Assembly: GCA_023313575.1 (NCBI GenBank)
Contig: JAJTTP010000002.1
Location: forward strand, 248,001-312,000
Length of the DNA: 64,000 nt
Source: Eutypella sp. D-1
Lineage: Eukaryota; Ascomycota; Sordariomycetes; Xylariales; Diatrypaceae
Direction of reading: 5' to 3'
This document shows positions 1-11,998 of the stretch, piece by piece; within the stretch, counting starts at the first letter, position 1; each line of letters starts with the position of its first letter. Below the pieces are notes generated by a model that was given only the letters and a program-made list of their open reading frames with translations, was not told the DNA's origin and ran no database searches. A program made the translations under genes and the position numbers.

Positions 1-1242
1 GCATTACGTTGGCGTTGCGGTAAGGTAGACGGCCGAAGCAGAGGAAAAAGAGAATCATGCCGAGGGAGAATACGTCGGACTTGGTGGTGAAGTTCCCGAA
101 GCGGCCAGAGCGATCAGGTTTGAGGACCTCTGGAGCGCAGTAGGATATGGTGCCGGTGGTGCCAGTGGACTTCCTGATGGCGTTCTCAGGCTGGACCTCG
201 CCGAAATCGCTGATCAGGCAGGTGAGCTTATTACCCTCGCGATGCAGGAGGCAGTTGCTCGGCTTGAGGTCCCTATGGATGTAGTTGGCGCCGTGCAGGT
301 AGGCGAGACCGGAGGTAATATCCTTGAACAAAGAGTAGATCTCTTCGAGGGTTAAGCGGCGCTGGGAAGGGAGGATGCCCTCGGGTCGCTCAGCCTGGCC
401 CTTGGACCGGCGCCTCATCTGGGCCTTAAGCTGCTCCTTGCTGACCTCATTAGGCTGGTCACCAATGACGTAGTATAGTAGATCGCCGCTATTACAGTAC
501 TGCTGTAGTATGAAAGCGGAAGCCACGCTAGGACCGAAACGATGGATCTGGACATCTTCGAGCCAGACGTGGCGGTAGGAGACGAGGTTCGGGTGCGAGA
601 GCTTAGCAAGCAGCTCGACTTCGACAAGGACCTTCTCGAGCCAGGCATGGTCGTCGCCAACGGGAACACGCTTACAGGCGAAATGGCCTAGGGTGCAGCC
701 GTCAATCTCGTGACGGACGAGGAGCACAACCCCCTTACCCCCTCTTCCCAATTCTCTTTCCTCGACAAAGAAGCGCTTGAAGTAGTTAGGACTAAAGGCG
801 TCTCGTCTTATACGAGCGCCCTCGTGGGGGGCAGGTGTACTCGAGATGAACTCGGCCTCGGTCTCATCCTCAACGGTAGGGTAACTGGGAAGGGCAGGCT
901 GGGTGAGCCTCCGGATAGGACTTGAAGGAGGACCAGGCTGTGGCTGTGGATGGTGGTCGTCGATGTAACCAGCGTGGAGCATGCGAAAGTAATTGGGATC
1001 AACATAGGACTCCTGCTGAGTGGCGGGCCCATCGTAAGATCGCTCCGGGGAAGATTGCCTGAGGGGTTGATGACAGGTGGGACATTCCGTTATGGAGGCG
1101 GCTCGGATCTCGAGTCGTTGAGAGGTGGGATCGCGTACGACGAGGGCATTTCGATGTCGTCTGTATAAACAAATATGTCAATATTTAGTATTGATTAATA
1201 TGTCATATAATACTTGACGATGTATATATCGTGGCATGGCAT
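1..1242 (-). CDS. IKS1-like serine/threonine protein kinase, 3' end outside window
   Basis: Exons are 1242..1214 and 1160..<1, with a 53-nt GT..ACAG intron (1213..1161). The intron is placed because it joins the ATG at 1242 to the open frame and gives the IVKRHRNALVV start expected of Iks1-type kinases. About 396 residues are visible. The N-terminus has a CPTC pair (residues 36-39) and a Ser/Pro-rich linker. A glycine loop (ELGRGGKG), the VHRDLKPSN-type catalytic loop (read as IHRDLKPSN), DFGEV and the APEVL activation segment follow. A basic, Gln-rich insert lies between the hinge and the catalytic loop. The frame is still open at base 1, so the C-lobe is missing. Family knowledge: Iks1 is a poorly characterised fungal kinase. 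The kinase call is certain; the IKS1 subfamily assignment is from overall resemblance. Confidence 0.85.
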
Positions 1243-2856
1243 GTCATGGCATGTCAAGAAGGAGGGGGAGGGAGACAGGGGGAAAGAGACGAAAGAGAGG
1301 AAAGAGAGAATGACGCACAGGACGATTTCTCGGCCTTCTCGAGACGTGTAGGGTATAAGTTCCATTCTTCCTTGACGGATCCTCGAAGGTTTCTCGAGAC
1401 TTCCTTGTCGCACGTATAGGCAGGTTTCTTACTGTACGGTGGGTAGATAGGGTGGATGGGTGGGCATGTAGGTATTATACCAACTACCACATAGGATGAA
1501 TGAAACTCATTGATATGAAATTCATGGATGATGACGAGGTCAACAAAGGCAACGACAACAACAACAAAGAAGCATCGTAGGCAAAAGGCTGTTAGTTACT
1601 TAAGTAGGTACCTACCTAGGTAGGCATGTAGGTAACAAACAAGTCAACTAATTGTTGTATTGTGTGTAGTTATTGTGTGTTATCTTAGCATTGGTAGGTA
1701 ATCCTAGAAAGTGAAAAGTAGGTAGGAGGATTTAGTCCGGTGGTTGTGGAACCCGCGGGGGATGTATTTTCTTCATAAGTGAATTGATTGATCGATCTGA
1801 TCTAGCTGATCCTATGGTACTGTCCAGGTGATGTACTTGCTGATGTCAATGTTGATATATCAGTCTTACCGGTTATGTTTTTGTCCTTGTTTGTCTCGGT
1901 CTGAAGTTGTGTTGTGTTGTTGTTGCAGCTGTAGAAGTAAAAAGGTAATTATGAAGGAAGAAGTAAAGAGAGGAAAGGGAGCTTGTGTTTAACCACAAAC
2001 CTCACAAAAACAATAATAGTTATTGTGTACTCGGTACTTGTAAGTCCTTTCCTGGTACTCACGTGTTCGTAAGATCATCTATTGTGGTACAGAGCCAAAT
2101 ACAAATACGTATGTACACTATGTGTCGTGTTATAAGTTGGGTGGTGTGCCACTTCCGAAGCTGCAGGATGATGTATTTGATAGCTTCCTGCTTGTATCTA
2201 ATACAGTTTTAGTATGGGATTTTCAGATAGTGCATGAACTAAAACCCAGGAGCTCGACGAACCCCATTGACGAATGTAAAAGCTCCGATATCGACATAGT
2301 GTGGGGTTGCCAAGGTCATATATACTGTTTAATTGCATTCCAGCAAGTAGATCGTACTAATCTCCATTAGCATCGTTAGCGTCCTTTAGCGTGGAAAGCC
2401 GGGCATTCTTGTCCGTTTTTGGCATCTTGCCAAAGCTTGCTTAGCACCTGCCGTAGTTCATTCCGCGATTCCACCCTACCAGCGATTACAGATCTTGGCC
2501 CCATCCGTATCGCAGCATGTACTTAGTTAAGTGAGGCAACTCCGGGGTTGGCTCAGGGGCTTCCACGTTAGGGGAATCTTCAGTTACCAGGATCCTCGAC
2601 CTTTTACTTGCCTTGCCCGTTAACACATACATTTACATTTACATTCATGTATACAGACATATAAAACACCCCTGATACACCCATAGGCGCTATCGCCTCC
2701 TTCCACCTACAAAGTTCTATACTCTTGAGTCTTGCACTATTACTAACACTGCCGTAATCATCAAGTAAATCCTGCATGAACACGTTTGATCGCGTAGAAC
2801 TCCGTACCCCCTTGAACCCATATCACAATGCTCGAAGTCTTCCAAAGAAAACACCA
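1243..2856. other. Intergenic region with no gene seen
   Basis: This is the upstream region of the kinase and the downstream region of the carotenoid oxygenase. It holds low-complexity TAGG/ACCTA tracts around 1609-1640, including a GTAGGTACCTAC palindrome, and TTGTTG/GTGTT repeats around 1640-1930. Short ORFs at 1985-2370 have no recognisable composition or motif. Confidence 0.6.
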
Positions 2857-4888
2857 TCACCCAATCCACCTCTCAATAACATCCCTAATACCCGACAGCG
2901 CACCCGTAGTATCAAACTCATCATCCTTCGCCCTCTCCCTCCTCACCCCAGTAAGCGCCCTCTGCCCAACCAGTTCCTCCTCAGAAAACCAGGCACCGTG
3001 CAAACCATACGGCACGCGCTGGGGCAGCCTAACGCGTGCGACGACGTCCCGCATGCCGACGGCGTCGATGATCCAGAGCTCGCTGGCCGCATGTTCAGGA
3101 CACTCTCCCTGCGCGTCGAGCTGGGACTCATCGAACGCGTACGCGAGCAACCACCCATCGTCTTCCGCCACTGCCGCGCCGTCGTCCCGGCTCGCCCTCG
3201 CCACGAACCGTGGCTCCTGCGTGAACCACCCCTCGGGCATGCGGAAGATCTTGATCGCGTCCTCCGGGTCCGCGCAGCGCAGCACCTCCTCCGCCGTGCG
3301 CGTGTCCACGCATCCCTTGATCGGCTGCGGCGGATCCGCCAGACCGCGCTGAATCAGGGCCGCGGCGTCGATTTTGACGAGGTGGTCGATCTTCGCCGGG
3401 GTCCGGTAGCTCGCCGCGGACCCGGAGCTGCACCCGTAGACGTAGCGCGCGGGCTTCATGTGGCGCGAGGGGCAGAGCGTCGGGAACTCCATGGGGATCG
3501 CCGAGAGCGCCCACTGGTTGCGGATCGTGGGGGTAGTAGCGTCGGCGTCGCCCGCGACGAGGGGGAATTCGTAGTAGTATAACCGGCACTGCTCTTCCTC
3601 CACGTACTCCGCCGACACCGGCTTCGGGGTCGGCGGAGGTTCGAGCGCGCCGGCACTGTATACCACGGCGGCTGAGGTGAGGCGGCAGGCGAGGAGGTGC
3701 ACGCTCGTTTGTTGTCCAGCACCACCCGAGGCCGTCGTCGTCGTTGTTGTCGTCTCCCAGCAGTTGGCCGTGTGGAAGATGACGCAGGGGTTCGTCTCGA
3801 ACCACTGGATCTTCTGCGGCTCGTACCGCGGGAAGACGCCGAACCGCGACCGCTCGGTGGGATCGTACGAGATCACCGGCCTTCCCGTGAGGCTGTTCAG
3901 CGGGTTGAGGGAGAGCGGTAGGTCCAGGATGATCGTGTGGTGTGCCGCCACGCCGAAATCGTGCATCATCTTGGGCGACTTCACCCCGGGCACCGGCATG
4001 CCGAACCTTGGGCCGGAAGCGGGAGGTCCCTTCGATGGTTGGTTGGTTGCTGCGGGTACTATCGAGTAGTAGACGTACGGCTTCGTGTACACGACATGGT
4101 AGGAGATGAGCTCCTTCGTGACCGGATCGACTCGCGGATGTCCCGTCGTGCACTCCCTCATCGAGGCATCAAGTCCGTCGCCGCCGAAGCCCGTCCTCTC
4201 GTCCTCTCCGGGCTCGTTCTCCGCCCTGCGCCCGTTAAACCACCCGACAGTCTCGAGGCTCGGGAGCTGAAACCGCATCGGCACCCCGCTCTCGCAAGTC
4301 GCCAGGGCCCGGCCGTCGTGGTACACCACCGCCGTATTCGCGACGCTGATCCTCTTCACAGCGCGCCTCGACCCCGGCAGTCTCGATAGGAAGACGAGGG
4401 CGACCGCCCGCAGGATCGCCCCCATGACCACGAGGAACGACCCGCCGATGAGCGTGGCGATGCTCGGAACCAGCGGCCGTCGGAGGTTCGGGTTGTCCTT
4501 GGCGTGTAGGTAGACGTCCGTGAGGATATACTGGTTGACGAACTCCGGCACGATCTCTTCCTCCGCACCCTCCTGCCGTCGCCGAAACAGGACCCCGCTG
4601 AGCATACCGTCCCCGTCGAACCAGTGCGCGTCGCGTCCGCCGTCGTCGTTCGTCAGCGGGTTCCCGCCGTTCCGGACATACTGGCCGCCCGCCAGCTCCC
4701 GCGGTATCCGGCCGGTGTAGGCGCACGGCGTCAGCGGTCTGCATCGCTTGATCGGCGCGAAGTTTCCGGAAAGGTATCTGCATAATAGTTATCAGTTAAG
4801 TATCCGAATCGTTACGGCGTTTATTCAATCCAACTTACGGGTGCGCCTTGCGATGCTGTTTTTCCATCCTCGCAGTATTCCAAACCAT
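2857..4888 (-). CDS. carX: CarX-type carotenoid cleavage oxygenase (retinal-forming, RPE65 family)
   Basis: Exons are 4888..4839 and 4777..2857, joined by a 61-nt intron (GTAAGT..GCAG), giving 656 residues. An in-frame ATG at 4867 is an alternative start; upstream of 4888 there is a stop without another ATG. After the splice the N-terminus reads HPYLSGNFAPI and QYVRNGGNP, as in Fusarium CarX. The four Fe(II)-binding histidines are recognisable: H230 (TTGHP), H289 (MMHDFG), H352 (IFHTAN) and H610 (PYGLHGAW). A hydrophobic stretch near residues 126-146 fits the membrane-associated patch of the family. A seven-Thr run follows H352 and is an unconserved insertion. Family knowledge: CarX cleaves beta-carotene symmetrically to retinal. 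The torulene-cleaving paralogue CarT/CAO-2 is the main alternative, but the neighbouring opsin favours CarX. No phytoene synthase or desaturase gene is present in the window. Confidence 0.9.
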
Positions 4889-6614
4889 TTCTTCAAGGTT
4901 TAGATCGATCCAGCAGCCTAAAAGCTGTATATCGTTTAGATCCAACCCCGCTACTCTCGTCGATCAAGTCTTCATCTGGCTGCAGCGCGAAGGGGCAATG
5001 TTGAGCGAACGAACGTTTCAGAACACATTAGGTATATCGAGAGTCGAACGGATAGTGACCCCGACGCTCATGATAGCAGCGCGAGAGACAAGATCCCGGT
5101 AATGCCGCCCTCTCCGAACCCACTCGTCGGGCCCTGCATCAGTCCATCCAACGCTTCCCGTTCCTGCATCTGGGTGGGTGGTTCTCGTGCGGTCCGCGTG
5201 CATGTTCGGCTATAGGTAGGTGGTCGCCCGCTCCAAGAGGGTGGTAGACTTGGTCCGGATGGGGAAGTTTGTTCCGTGCTTAGCGGGATCTAGCCTAGAG
5301 ATCTAGGGTAGGTATTTAGTTCAGTTTGCGCCGGTCTCGTACGAGAATCGAGTTCTAGTTATCGGTTACCATTGCGATGATGGCCTCAGCGAAAGAAAAA
5401 AAAAAGGGGGGGGGGGGAGGATACGTTGATGAATTAAAGGACCACGATGAACCGACAGCTCAATTCCTACAGAGCAGCAAGAATGTTAACCACGATATAT
5501 CTCTGCATCAATAATCATCCACGACAAACGTCATTCCCGTGCGTTCAAGAAGAGGCGAATTGGGCCGGGCAAAACGTTACCGCGAGCCAATATGGTCCCA
5601 TAATAAAACGCCGCCAGGAACCCTCCACGCTACGCCCCCGAGTCCGTCGTCTGGAACCGAGTCATGGGTCAACCCACGTGGATTTCGGCAATACTATAGC
5701 GGGGCAGAGAGCGCCCGTTGACTCTTTGCGCATGAAGCAGCCCACTAGTGGCATGCGGGAATGTCCTACTACAAATATTCCATAGGTATGTCTTCGTGAA
5801 GTCATATTGACCATATCCCCCAGGATCATGTCCGGACAAATATTACCGTGACCGCCCGTCACCGTTGAAGCTATCCCTGCTTGGTGAGTGCCATGCCTAG
5901 TCAGGGCTTCACGGATGACGATCGAGTTATAGCATGGACGGGCCGGTTCCTTAAATTGTCGCTATAGTCTGCGCAGACTGTCCCTGGAGACATGATCCTA
6001 TGCATGCCTGTCCTATGATAGTGAATGGTATTTTCATCGTACTCGGAAGCCGGAAAATGGCCAGGATAGCCTACAAATCACTCTTTAAGAACATGTTTGG
6101 TGGCAGGTTTCGAGATTCGGATACAAAGCTTGAGATCTCCTTATAGGCGGCTGAGCAAGCGGCGGCCTTTTTCCAGTGCCCCTTGGCTGATACTCGAATT
6201 AGAGTTCACTCGCTATGCCCCATTGCAGGCCCATGACGGCAGGCTTCATATTTGGCATTTCGGCTGGTTACCCTAGCGGACGGCGAAAGAAAAGTCCACT
6301 GTATCTGTGACGTGCCATGTACGCATGTGCTGAACTGTAATCAACAATCAGTCTACGGTCCTATGACATGTTCACCCTCGAAATATTATTAAATGAGATC
6401 ATGATTTACCCGTTATTACTGTCATCACCATTTGGGTTGGGGCATTCAAATATCCTTATGGGCGTCTGGCTATACTCACTTCTCAGTTTAGGTGAATAAC
6501 TCCCGGTCTCCTTCCTGAACTGGTCACATCCTTTTTTCGTGGCAGGTTTATCATAAGACTTGAGAAAGACAACAACACTAGGCTTGGATCCTGTGCCCTG
6601 GGCAAGATACTTGC
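4889..6614. promoter_or_regulatory. Divergent intergenic region between oxygenase and opsin
   Basis: A 1.7-kb region separates the starts of the oxygenase and opsin genes and should contain both promoters. No supported ORF is seen. It contains an A10-G12-like homopolymer run near 5396-5418. Two GATCGA motifs occur, at 4903-4908 and 5920-5925, matching the core bound by the White Collar light-regulated complex in Neurospora. Six-base matches are weak evidence, and no TATA box was assigned. Confidence 0.4.
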
Positions 6615-7661
6615 ATGTCAATTACCTCCTGGTACCCGTTCACAGAACTACCTACAATGGGTGGTAACGAGGCGCTCAGCGTGAACGACGTAGTCGGCCG
6701 ACAGGCCGACATCGAGATTACGACGCGGGGCTCGGACTGGTACTTTACGGTGTGCGCGATAATGGGTCTGACGACGCTGCTAATCATGGGGTTCTCGTTC
6801 CGCAAGGCGCAGACGGAGCGGGTGTTCCACTACATCACAGCCTGCATCACGGCAGTAGCCTGCATCGCGTACTTCAGCATGGGGTCGAACCTGGGACAGG
6901 TGCCGATCGACGCGGAGTTCCAGCGCCCGCTGCGCGCCATGGCGGGCACCCGCGAGATCTTCTACGCGCGCTACATTGACTGGGTCATCACGACACCCTT
7001 GCTGCTATTGGATCTGCTCCTCACCGCCGGCGTGCCCACCCACACCATCCTCGCTACCTTGCTCGCCGACGAGATCATGATCGTCACCGGCCTCGTCGGC
7101 TCCCTGACCCGCACCACTTACAAATGGGGCTTCTGGACCTTCGGCATGGCCGCCTTCTTCTTCGTCGTCTACGAGCTACTATGGGACGCTCGGCGCCACG
7201 CCAACTACCTGGGCGGTTACCCCCTCGAGGCCTACCGCACCTGCGGCGTCTACCTCGTGTTCATCTGGTTCCTGTACCCGATCGCCTGGGGCCTCAGTGA
7301 GGGCGGAAACATGATCCACCCGGACTCCGAGGCCGTGTTCTACGGCATCCTCGATATCCTCGCCAAGCCGGTCTTCGGAGGCATCCTGCTGTTGCAGCAT
7401 CGCGACATCCTGGCCGCCGACCTCGGCCTCAACTTCGCTAGGCGGGCCCGCAGCGGCCTTACTACTGGTGCCGTCGGCGCGCATCACGAGAAGCATGCTA
7501 CCGCGGTCCCGGGCACCGGTGCTGGCGCTGGCGTGGGTGTTGGCGAAGCCAATCCCGCTGCTCCTGTCGGTGCTGGTGTCCATGATAGCGAGGCTGGGGT
7601 TCATCCTGAAGGCCCCGGTCCTAATGTCACCGGCGGGACCACTGGGCAGTCAGTGGCTTAG
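6615..7661 (+). CDS. carO: CarO-type microbial rhodopsin, predicted proton pump
   Basis: An intronless seven-helix opsin of 348 residues from the first ATG. The ATG at 6657 (MGGNEALSV) is an equally likely start and would remove 14 residues. Bacteriorhodopsin-equivalent residues are all present: R119 (R82), D122 (D85), T126 (T89), D133 (D96), E229 (E194), E239 (E204), D247 (D212) and the retinal Schiff-base lysine K251 (K216) in LDILAKPVFG. Retention of both the D85-type acceptor and the D96-type donor is typical of outward proton pumps such as CarO and differs from sensor-like NOP-1 opsins, in which the donor position is changed. The last roughly 70 residues are a Gly/Ala/Pro-rich tail. It is divergent from the neighbouring oxygenase that would supply retinal, and light co-regulation is likely by analogy only. 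Confidence 0.92.
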   Translation: MSITSWYPFTELPTMGGNEALSVNDVVGRQADIEITTRGSDWYFTVCAIMGLTTLLIMGFSFRKAQTERVFHYITACITAVACIAYFSMGSNLGQVPIDAEFQRPLRAMAGTREIFYARYIDWVITTPLLLLDLLLTAGVPTHTILATLLADEIMIVTGLVGSLTRTTYKWGFWTFGMAAFFFVVYELLWDARRHANYLGGYPLEAYRTCGVYLVFIWFLYPIAWGLSEGGNMIHPDSEAVFYGILDILAKPVFGGILLLQHRDILAADLGLNFARRARSGLTTGAVGAHHEKHATAVPGTGAGAGVGVGEANPAAPVGAGVHDSEAGVHPEGPGPNVTGGTTGQSVA

Positions 7662-8111
7662 GAGCACTACCACTTCGTCGTTCTTGGTGATATGTTGGAT
7701 GTGGCTAAAGGATTGCTTATCAAAATATAACGGTAACCGATTAAATATTCAACATGGTGTACGAGATGGATTGAACTTGGTTGGGTTGAATCAGGTCCAT
7801 TGAGCAAGGGGAGAAGGGAGAGTGACGAGGGAAACTATCACATTTTGCTGAATGGCATTCAGGCATACCGATGTATCTAATACCTCGTGACGACAGCAGA
7901 TTTCTGCTTCCAAAATTTTAATTTCTCGCGAAATTCTATTCGTTGAGAAACCGTCCATGGCCAGGCAGCCTCTAGTCTCAAACTTTTTATGTCACCCTGT
8001 CTGTGTTGGAAAGCAAGTCGCGCTCACCAGGTCTTCGGCAACTGCCGTGCTAAGCCACCGCTAGTAGATAAAAGCACCGCAATAAGCGGGATAAATACTC
8101 GCTAATACTCT
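7662..8111. other. Convergent intergenic spacer
   Basis: A 450-bp spacer lies between the 3' ends of the opsin (+) and the permease-family gene (-). It must contain both polyadenylation regions. No ORF or structured element was recognised. Confidence 0.6.
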
Positions 8112-9557
8112 TCATTTCCACTTAGAATCCTTGCCTCTTCTCGTTCGCATCCGCATCAGCGACCTCGTCGCCGAGGCGGAACGGCTGCCAGGCCCACCAT
8201 CTGCACAGGCCCCTTTCCCGTCAAACTGGCCTCCGAGGCCGAAGTCCGGCTCACCGCCAAGCGAACCCAGTATATCGCCGACGTAGTTAGTCGGCTTGAT
8301 GCCAGCGGCATATGTGCAGTTCCAGTCCTTCAGAATGCCGCGCACGATCTCCACGCCCGCGAGGTAGAGATTCGCGACGGCGATCTCGAAACCGTTCTGG
8401 TCCTCGCCCCGCAGGTGATCGAAGGCAGTCACGTTCGGTGGCGGACGGTCGAAGTTAGAACCTGAGGTTTGGCTGTTAGTCTATCCCCCATTAAAAAAGA
8501 AGTAGAATAGGAAAGGTTTCCTCGCTCACCCGTCCGCAGGACAATCGCTCGCGTGTAATCCACGAGGCCCCATAGGTGTGCGCGCATCAGCGCCTGGAGC
8601 ACGGCCACGTCCTCCTGCGCCGTCATGCAGTACGTGGTCTCTGTCTGATTCGTCCAGATGCGTGTCGTAGTCTCGAAGGTCTCACTCAGCATTGTTCCCG
8701 AGTAATACACGTCGCTCGTCGCGGCGTCGCATGCGCTAACGGCCGGTCCCTGCGTCCCAGCCTGGTACACGTCGTCCTCCGCAGCCGCGTATAGAGCGCG
8801 GTGGGCAGCGGCGCCAGCGGTGTCGTTGAGCTTGGCGCGTCTCGCGAGGTCCACCGCCGCGTCCCGCAACACGGAATTCAACTCCATGACCTCCGTGCCG
8901 TACTGGGTGACGGGGTAGTCCCGGGACGAATTGACACCATAGGGTAGGTAACCCGTGTTGAAGCCCTCGGGCATCTCGCGGGCGTCGATCTCGTACTGTA
9001 GGGCGACCTGGACGGCGAAGCGGGCGATGCCGACGCCGCCGAGCGTGGCGAGCTTCGGGTTGACGCCCGCGATACCCGCTGCGAGAAAGTAGGTCTTGCG
9101 TAGGTCGAGGCGCGAGTGGCCCACCGCCGATGATGCGAGCGCGAGTGCCATCACCGATGTCGCCGCGTTAATTTCTGATTCCCCCGCTGTGACCTGGCAG
9201 ACCTCGCCCGACTCCGTGCAGTGTACCTGCGGAAAGAGTGGCGACAGGCCTGGGATCGACACGTTCGTCGCGAGTAGGTCTCCCAACTCGCTACCTCGTA
9301 GGTTCTCATACCAGACGTCCGCTTCTGGCGTGAACTATTTGCATGTCAAATGTTAGGAAAGTTCTCCAGGCCCCTTGGACCGTGTGATGATTACGTACCA
9401 TGCTTATGATCATGACTTTGGGGGCTATCCTCCCCGAGCCTTGCTGCTCCGGTGGGGAAACACAGGTGTCCCCGCCCATTCCAGGTGCATATGTGGTGTC
9501 CGCCGTGACGCCGCGCAGGCGACTCAGAGCGAGTAGGATTGCGACGGAAGCCCGCAT
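8112..9557 (-). CDS. Purine nucleoside permease (NUP) family secreted protein
   Basis: Three exons, 9557..9399, 9334..8530 and 8461..8112, encode 437 residues. Introns of 64 and 68 nt (GTACGT..TAG and GTGAGC..CAG) keep the frame. Residues 1-19 form a signal peptide with a VTA-D cleavage pattern. The mature N-terminus has PKVMIISM followed across the splice by FTPEADVW, the hallmark of the NUP family (PF06516). FLAAGIAGVNP and the GGVGIARFAVQVALQYEIDA-type segment are the conserved nucleoside-phosphorylase-like core. Family knowledge: NUP proteins are linked to purine nucleoside uptake in Candida; most filamentous-fungal members are uncharacterised and lack obvious membrane helices, so a secreted or wall nucleoside-binding role is equally possible. 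The start is chosen because it provides the signal peptide. Confidence 0.85.
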
Positions 9558-11998
9558 CCTTGTGGTGTTTCGGGAATAAGCGGTACCTCAGGAACGAATG
9601 TCTCGTAGGCTGGGGCTCGGCAATAACAGTGATCTCGACGAGGCCATCGATTTATGCAGCGAACTAGGTAACAAAGGTTCTCCGGTGCGCACCAATGCGA
9701 GTTATTTTATATACTATTGCGAAATCTTGTTTCCCGATCTGTTAATGCGTACTCGGTCCGGCGTCCGTCTGGTGCCCGTCTCACATGTGCACAGCCCTAC
9801 ACGGCATGACGCAAGGGGCGGGTTAATAGGTGTCAGTGAATGGTATCATCTAACCCCAAGGGGATGAGGAAGCCTTTTGTATGATATGGTGGTGGGAATG
9901 TCCACTTTGATTACAACTCGGCGTGATCGACGTCGAGGGAAGGACCTATGGCTGACCGGTGTCATAATATGGCGCAACTATTGAATCTTCTAAGCAGCAA
10001 TTCTAGTCAAGACTTCCTTATCTACCTAGGTAGTTATAATACCTTCCTTACCGTTGTCGTCCGAAGACTGGGTCTTTAGTGGATATCTGGGGCGAGATAA
10101 GAGCATTCAATTCAAACCAAGAATGTGACCACTCCACATGGTGGTCAGCTCGCACAATCTCCGTAAGATCTCACGCCTCTGGTGGTACATGGGAACTACT
10201 GTACGTGCTTACCTTATTCCGTTACCAGGTGGGCACCCAAGTAGACAATAATTATAGAAGGAGGCGTCTCGTGTTTGGTCTGCGGCTTCTTGAACTTTAC
10301 AGCGGCTGTTTTTTCGTGCAAGAGCGACTTGAGCTGCGATTGGGGGAATGACCTTGCTTTGGGAATTCAATGCAATGGGTAAGCACCATTGGAAAATTTC
10401 AACGGCTCTGTGCAACGGCAGGATGCCGAAAGGCCTCGTAATGTCCTGATGTCCCAGTAGGTGTGAATAATACGTGGTTATCACCCCGGGCTGATAATAT
10501 CTGCTCCGTCCAATGAGCTACATTCGAGACCTACGTAGGCCAGCAGGGAAGCCAGCACGGAAGCCAATACGCAACAACATTGTTCGCAAGTAATGTCAAC
10601 CTTGATATTGCCAGCGTTAGTCATTGAATGGTAGACACGCGTGAGGAGATTACCAAGACAAAAACATGTAACTTCTAAGAGGCGAACCACAAGCGTTGGA
10701 CAGCGTTCTTGGTATCAGCGGGAACATGCGTGATCTCGCTTCACTGCATTTGGAGCTCATGGCCTTCGCTTCGGGGCCAACGGAAATGTTAAGCGACTGA
10801 CGCTCAACGCGGCCTATGCAACCGTTTTCTTAAGACACGGATATGCCTTGTTGTACAAAACGCGCTTCTAAGCCAAGACAATTCGTTTCCTTCAGTCTCG
10901 CTACGATACGGCTCTTTCCTCATGGCGGGGTGCATCACATATCTGTCCCCCAGGGCACGGTTCCACAATGCTGTGTGATACGCAGCTTCGTGGATCGACG
11001 CTCGGTTCATGCACTTAAGAGACACCCCGGGCTTTGGGCCCCAGTCACCGGCCGCTCGGGTCTCGATACCACTCGTCCAAGCTGACCTTCATCTACTTGG
11101 ACCTGCATTTGTGTTACCTAGACCTCATAGCCTGCCTACCCAAAGACCGATATAAAGTTTACCATGCGATCCGATCACTTGACGATGTGCCACAGTGGGT
11201 ACGTACAATGGTAGCAGGTGAGAATATTCCTACTGCTAGCTCTATGGAGATGCATTTTTAAAAGCCTTCTGTATAACTCAAAGTCCAGGACTGGGAAGCA
11301 CCTATCCCTAGCATCTGTTTCAAATGGTTATACTTACATGCTGGGCGGAATCTAGCTATGGGGTCTCCATTTCTGACCCCTTCTAGCGCAATGTACAATC
11401 TCGACTCCCCTACGCAGTTCCTCTAGGAAGCATCGACAAGCCAATTCTACGCCGTCCTTCTCGACGAGGTGTCAAATGTAGGATCACCATCGATTACGGT
11501 GGATTTGCTAAGCAATTGTAAGACTATCTACTCTACGACGCTTGTTCCCGTTTTGGGGCTAAGGTTGCAGATCTATTCCCCGGTGCATATTGTAGTAAAG
11601 CAACGAAGGCTGTAACATAACCGCGAGTATATACCTGTCGAAAGAATATGATCGACTGCGTGGGACTTGAATCCCCGCAATTTGATTTCTGATCTAGTAA
11701 TCCCTCTATGCGCACACCATTAAATGAGTTTGCTGAGTGACATTCACATATATATAGACATGATTTAGACAGTAGGTAGGCCTTCGGGGGTCATGCCTTG
11801 GCGATTGACCCCCGAAGGTAAATAGGGAAATGGCGTAGAGTGCGGAATTAACACGCTCCAGCCTTGACATATAGACATCTTGGCCCTCAATCTTTTCCTG
11901 GCTGAGAAAGTCGACGAACTGACCAAGAGAGGACACAGGCACCTGAACATCAGCAAACCTGGTGTCTATTGTGTGGCCACAATACTCAGGCAGTTCAA
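9558..11998. other. Long gene-free stretch
   Basis: About 2.4 kb of normal-composition DNA with no exon chain or domain that I can support. The ORFs between 9598 and 11261 are short and of random composition. A hairpin with a T-arm-like loop at about 11655-11680 was considered as a tRNA and rejected. There is no strong RIP signature here. Confidence 0.5.

Noticed and set aside
3128..4153. 341-codon frame overlapping the carotenoid oxygenase on the same strand
   Set aside because: A shadow of the oxygenase, rich in Arg, Pro and His, with no motifs.
11645..11700. tRNA-like sequence on the minus strand with a T-arm-like GGGATTCAAGTCCC hairpin
   Set aside because: No T33-containing seven-base anticodon loop with a paired stem and no matching acceptor stem could be built, so it is treated as a chance hairpin.
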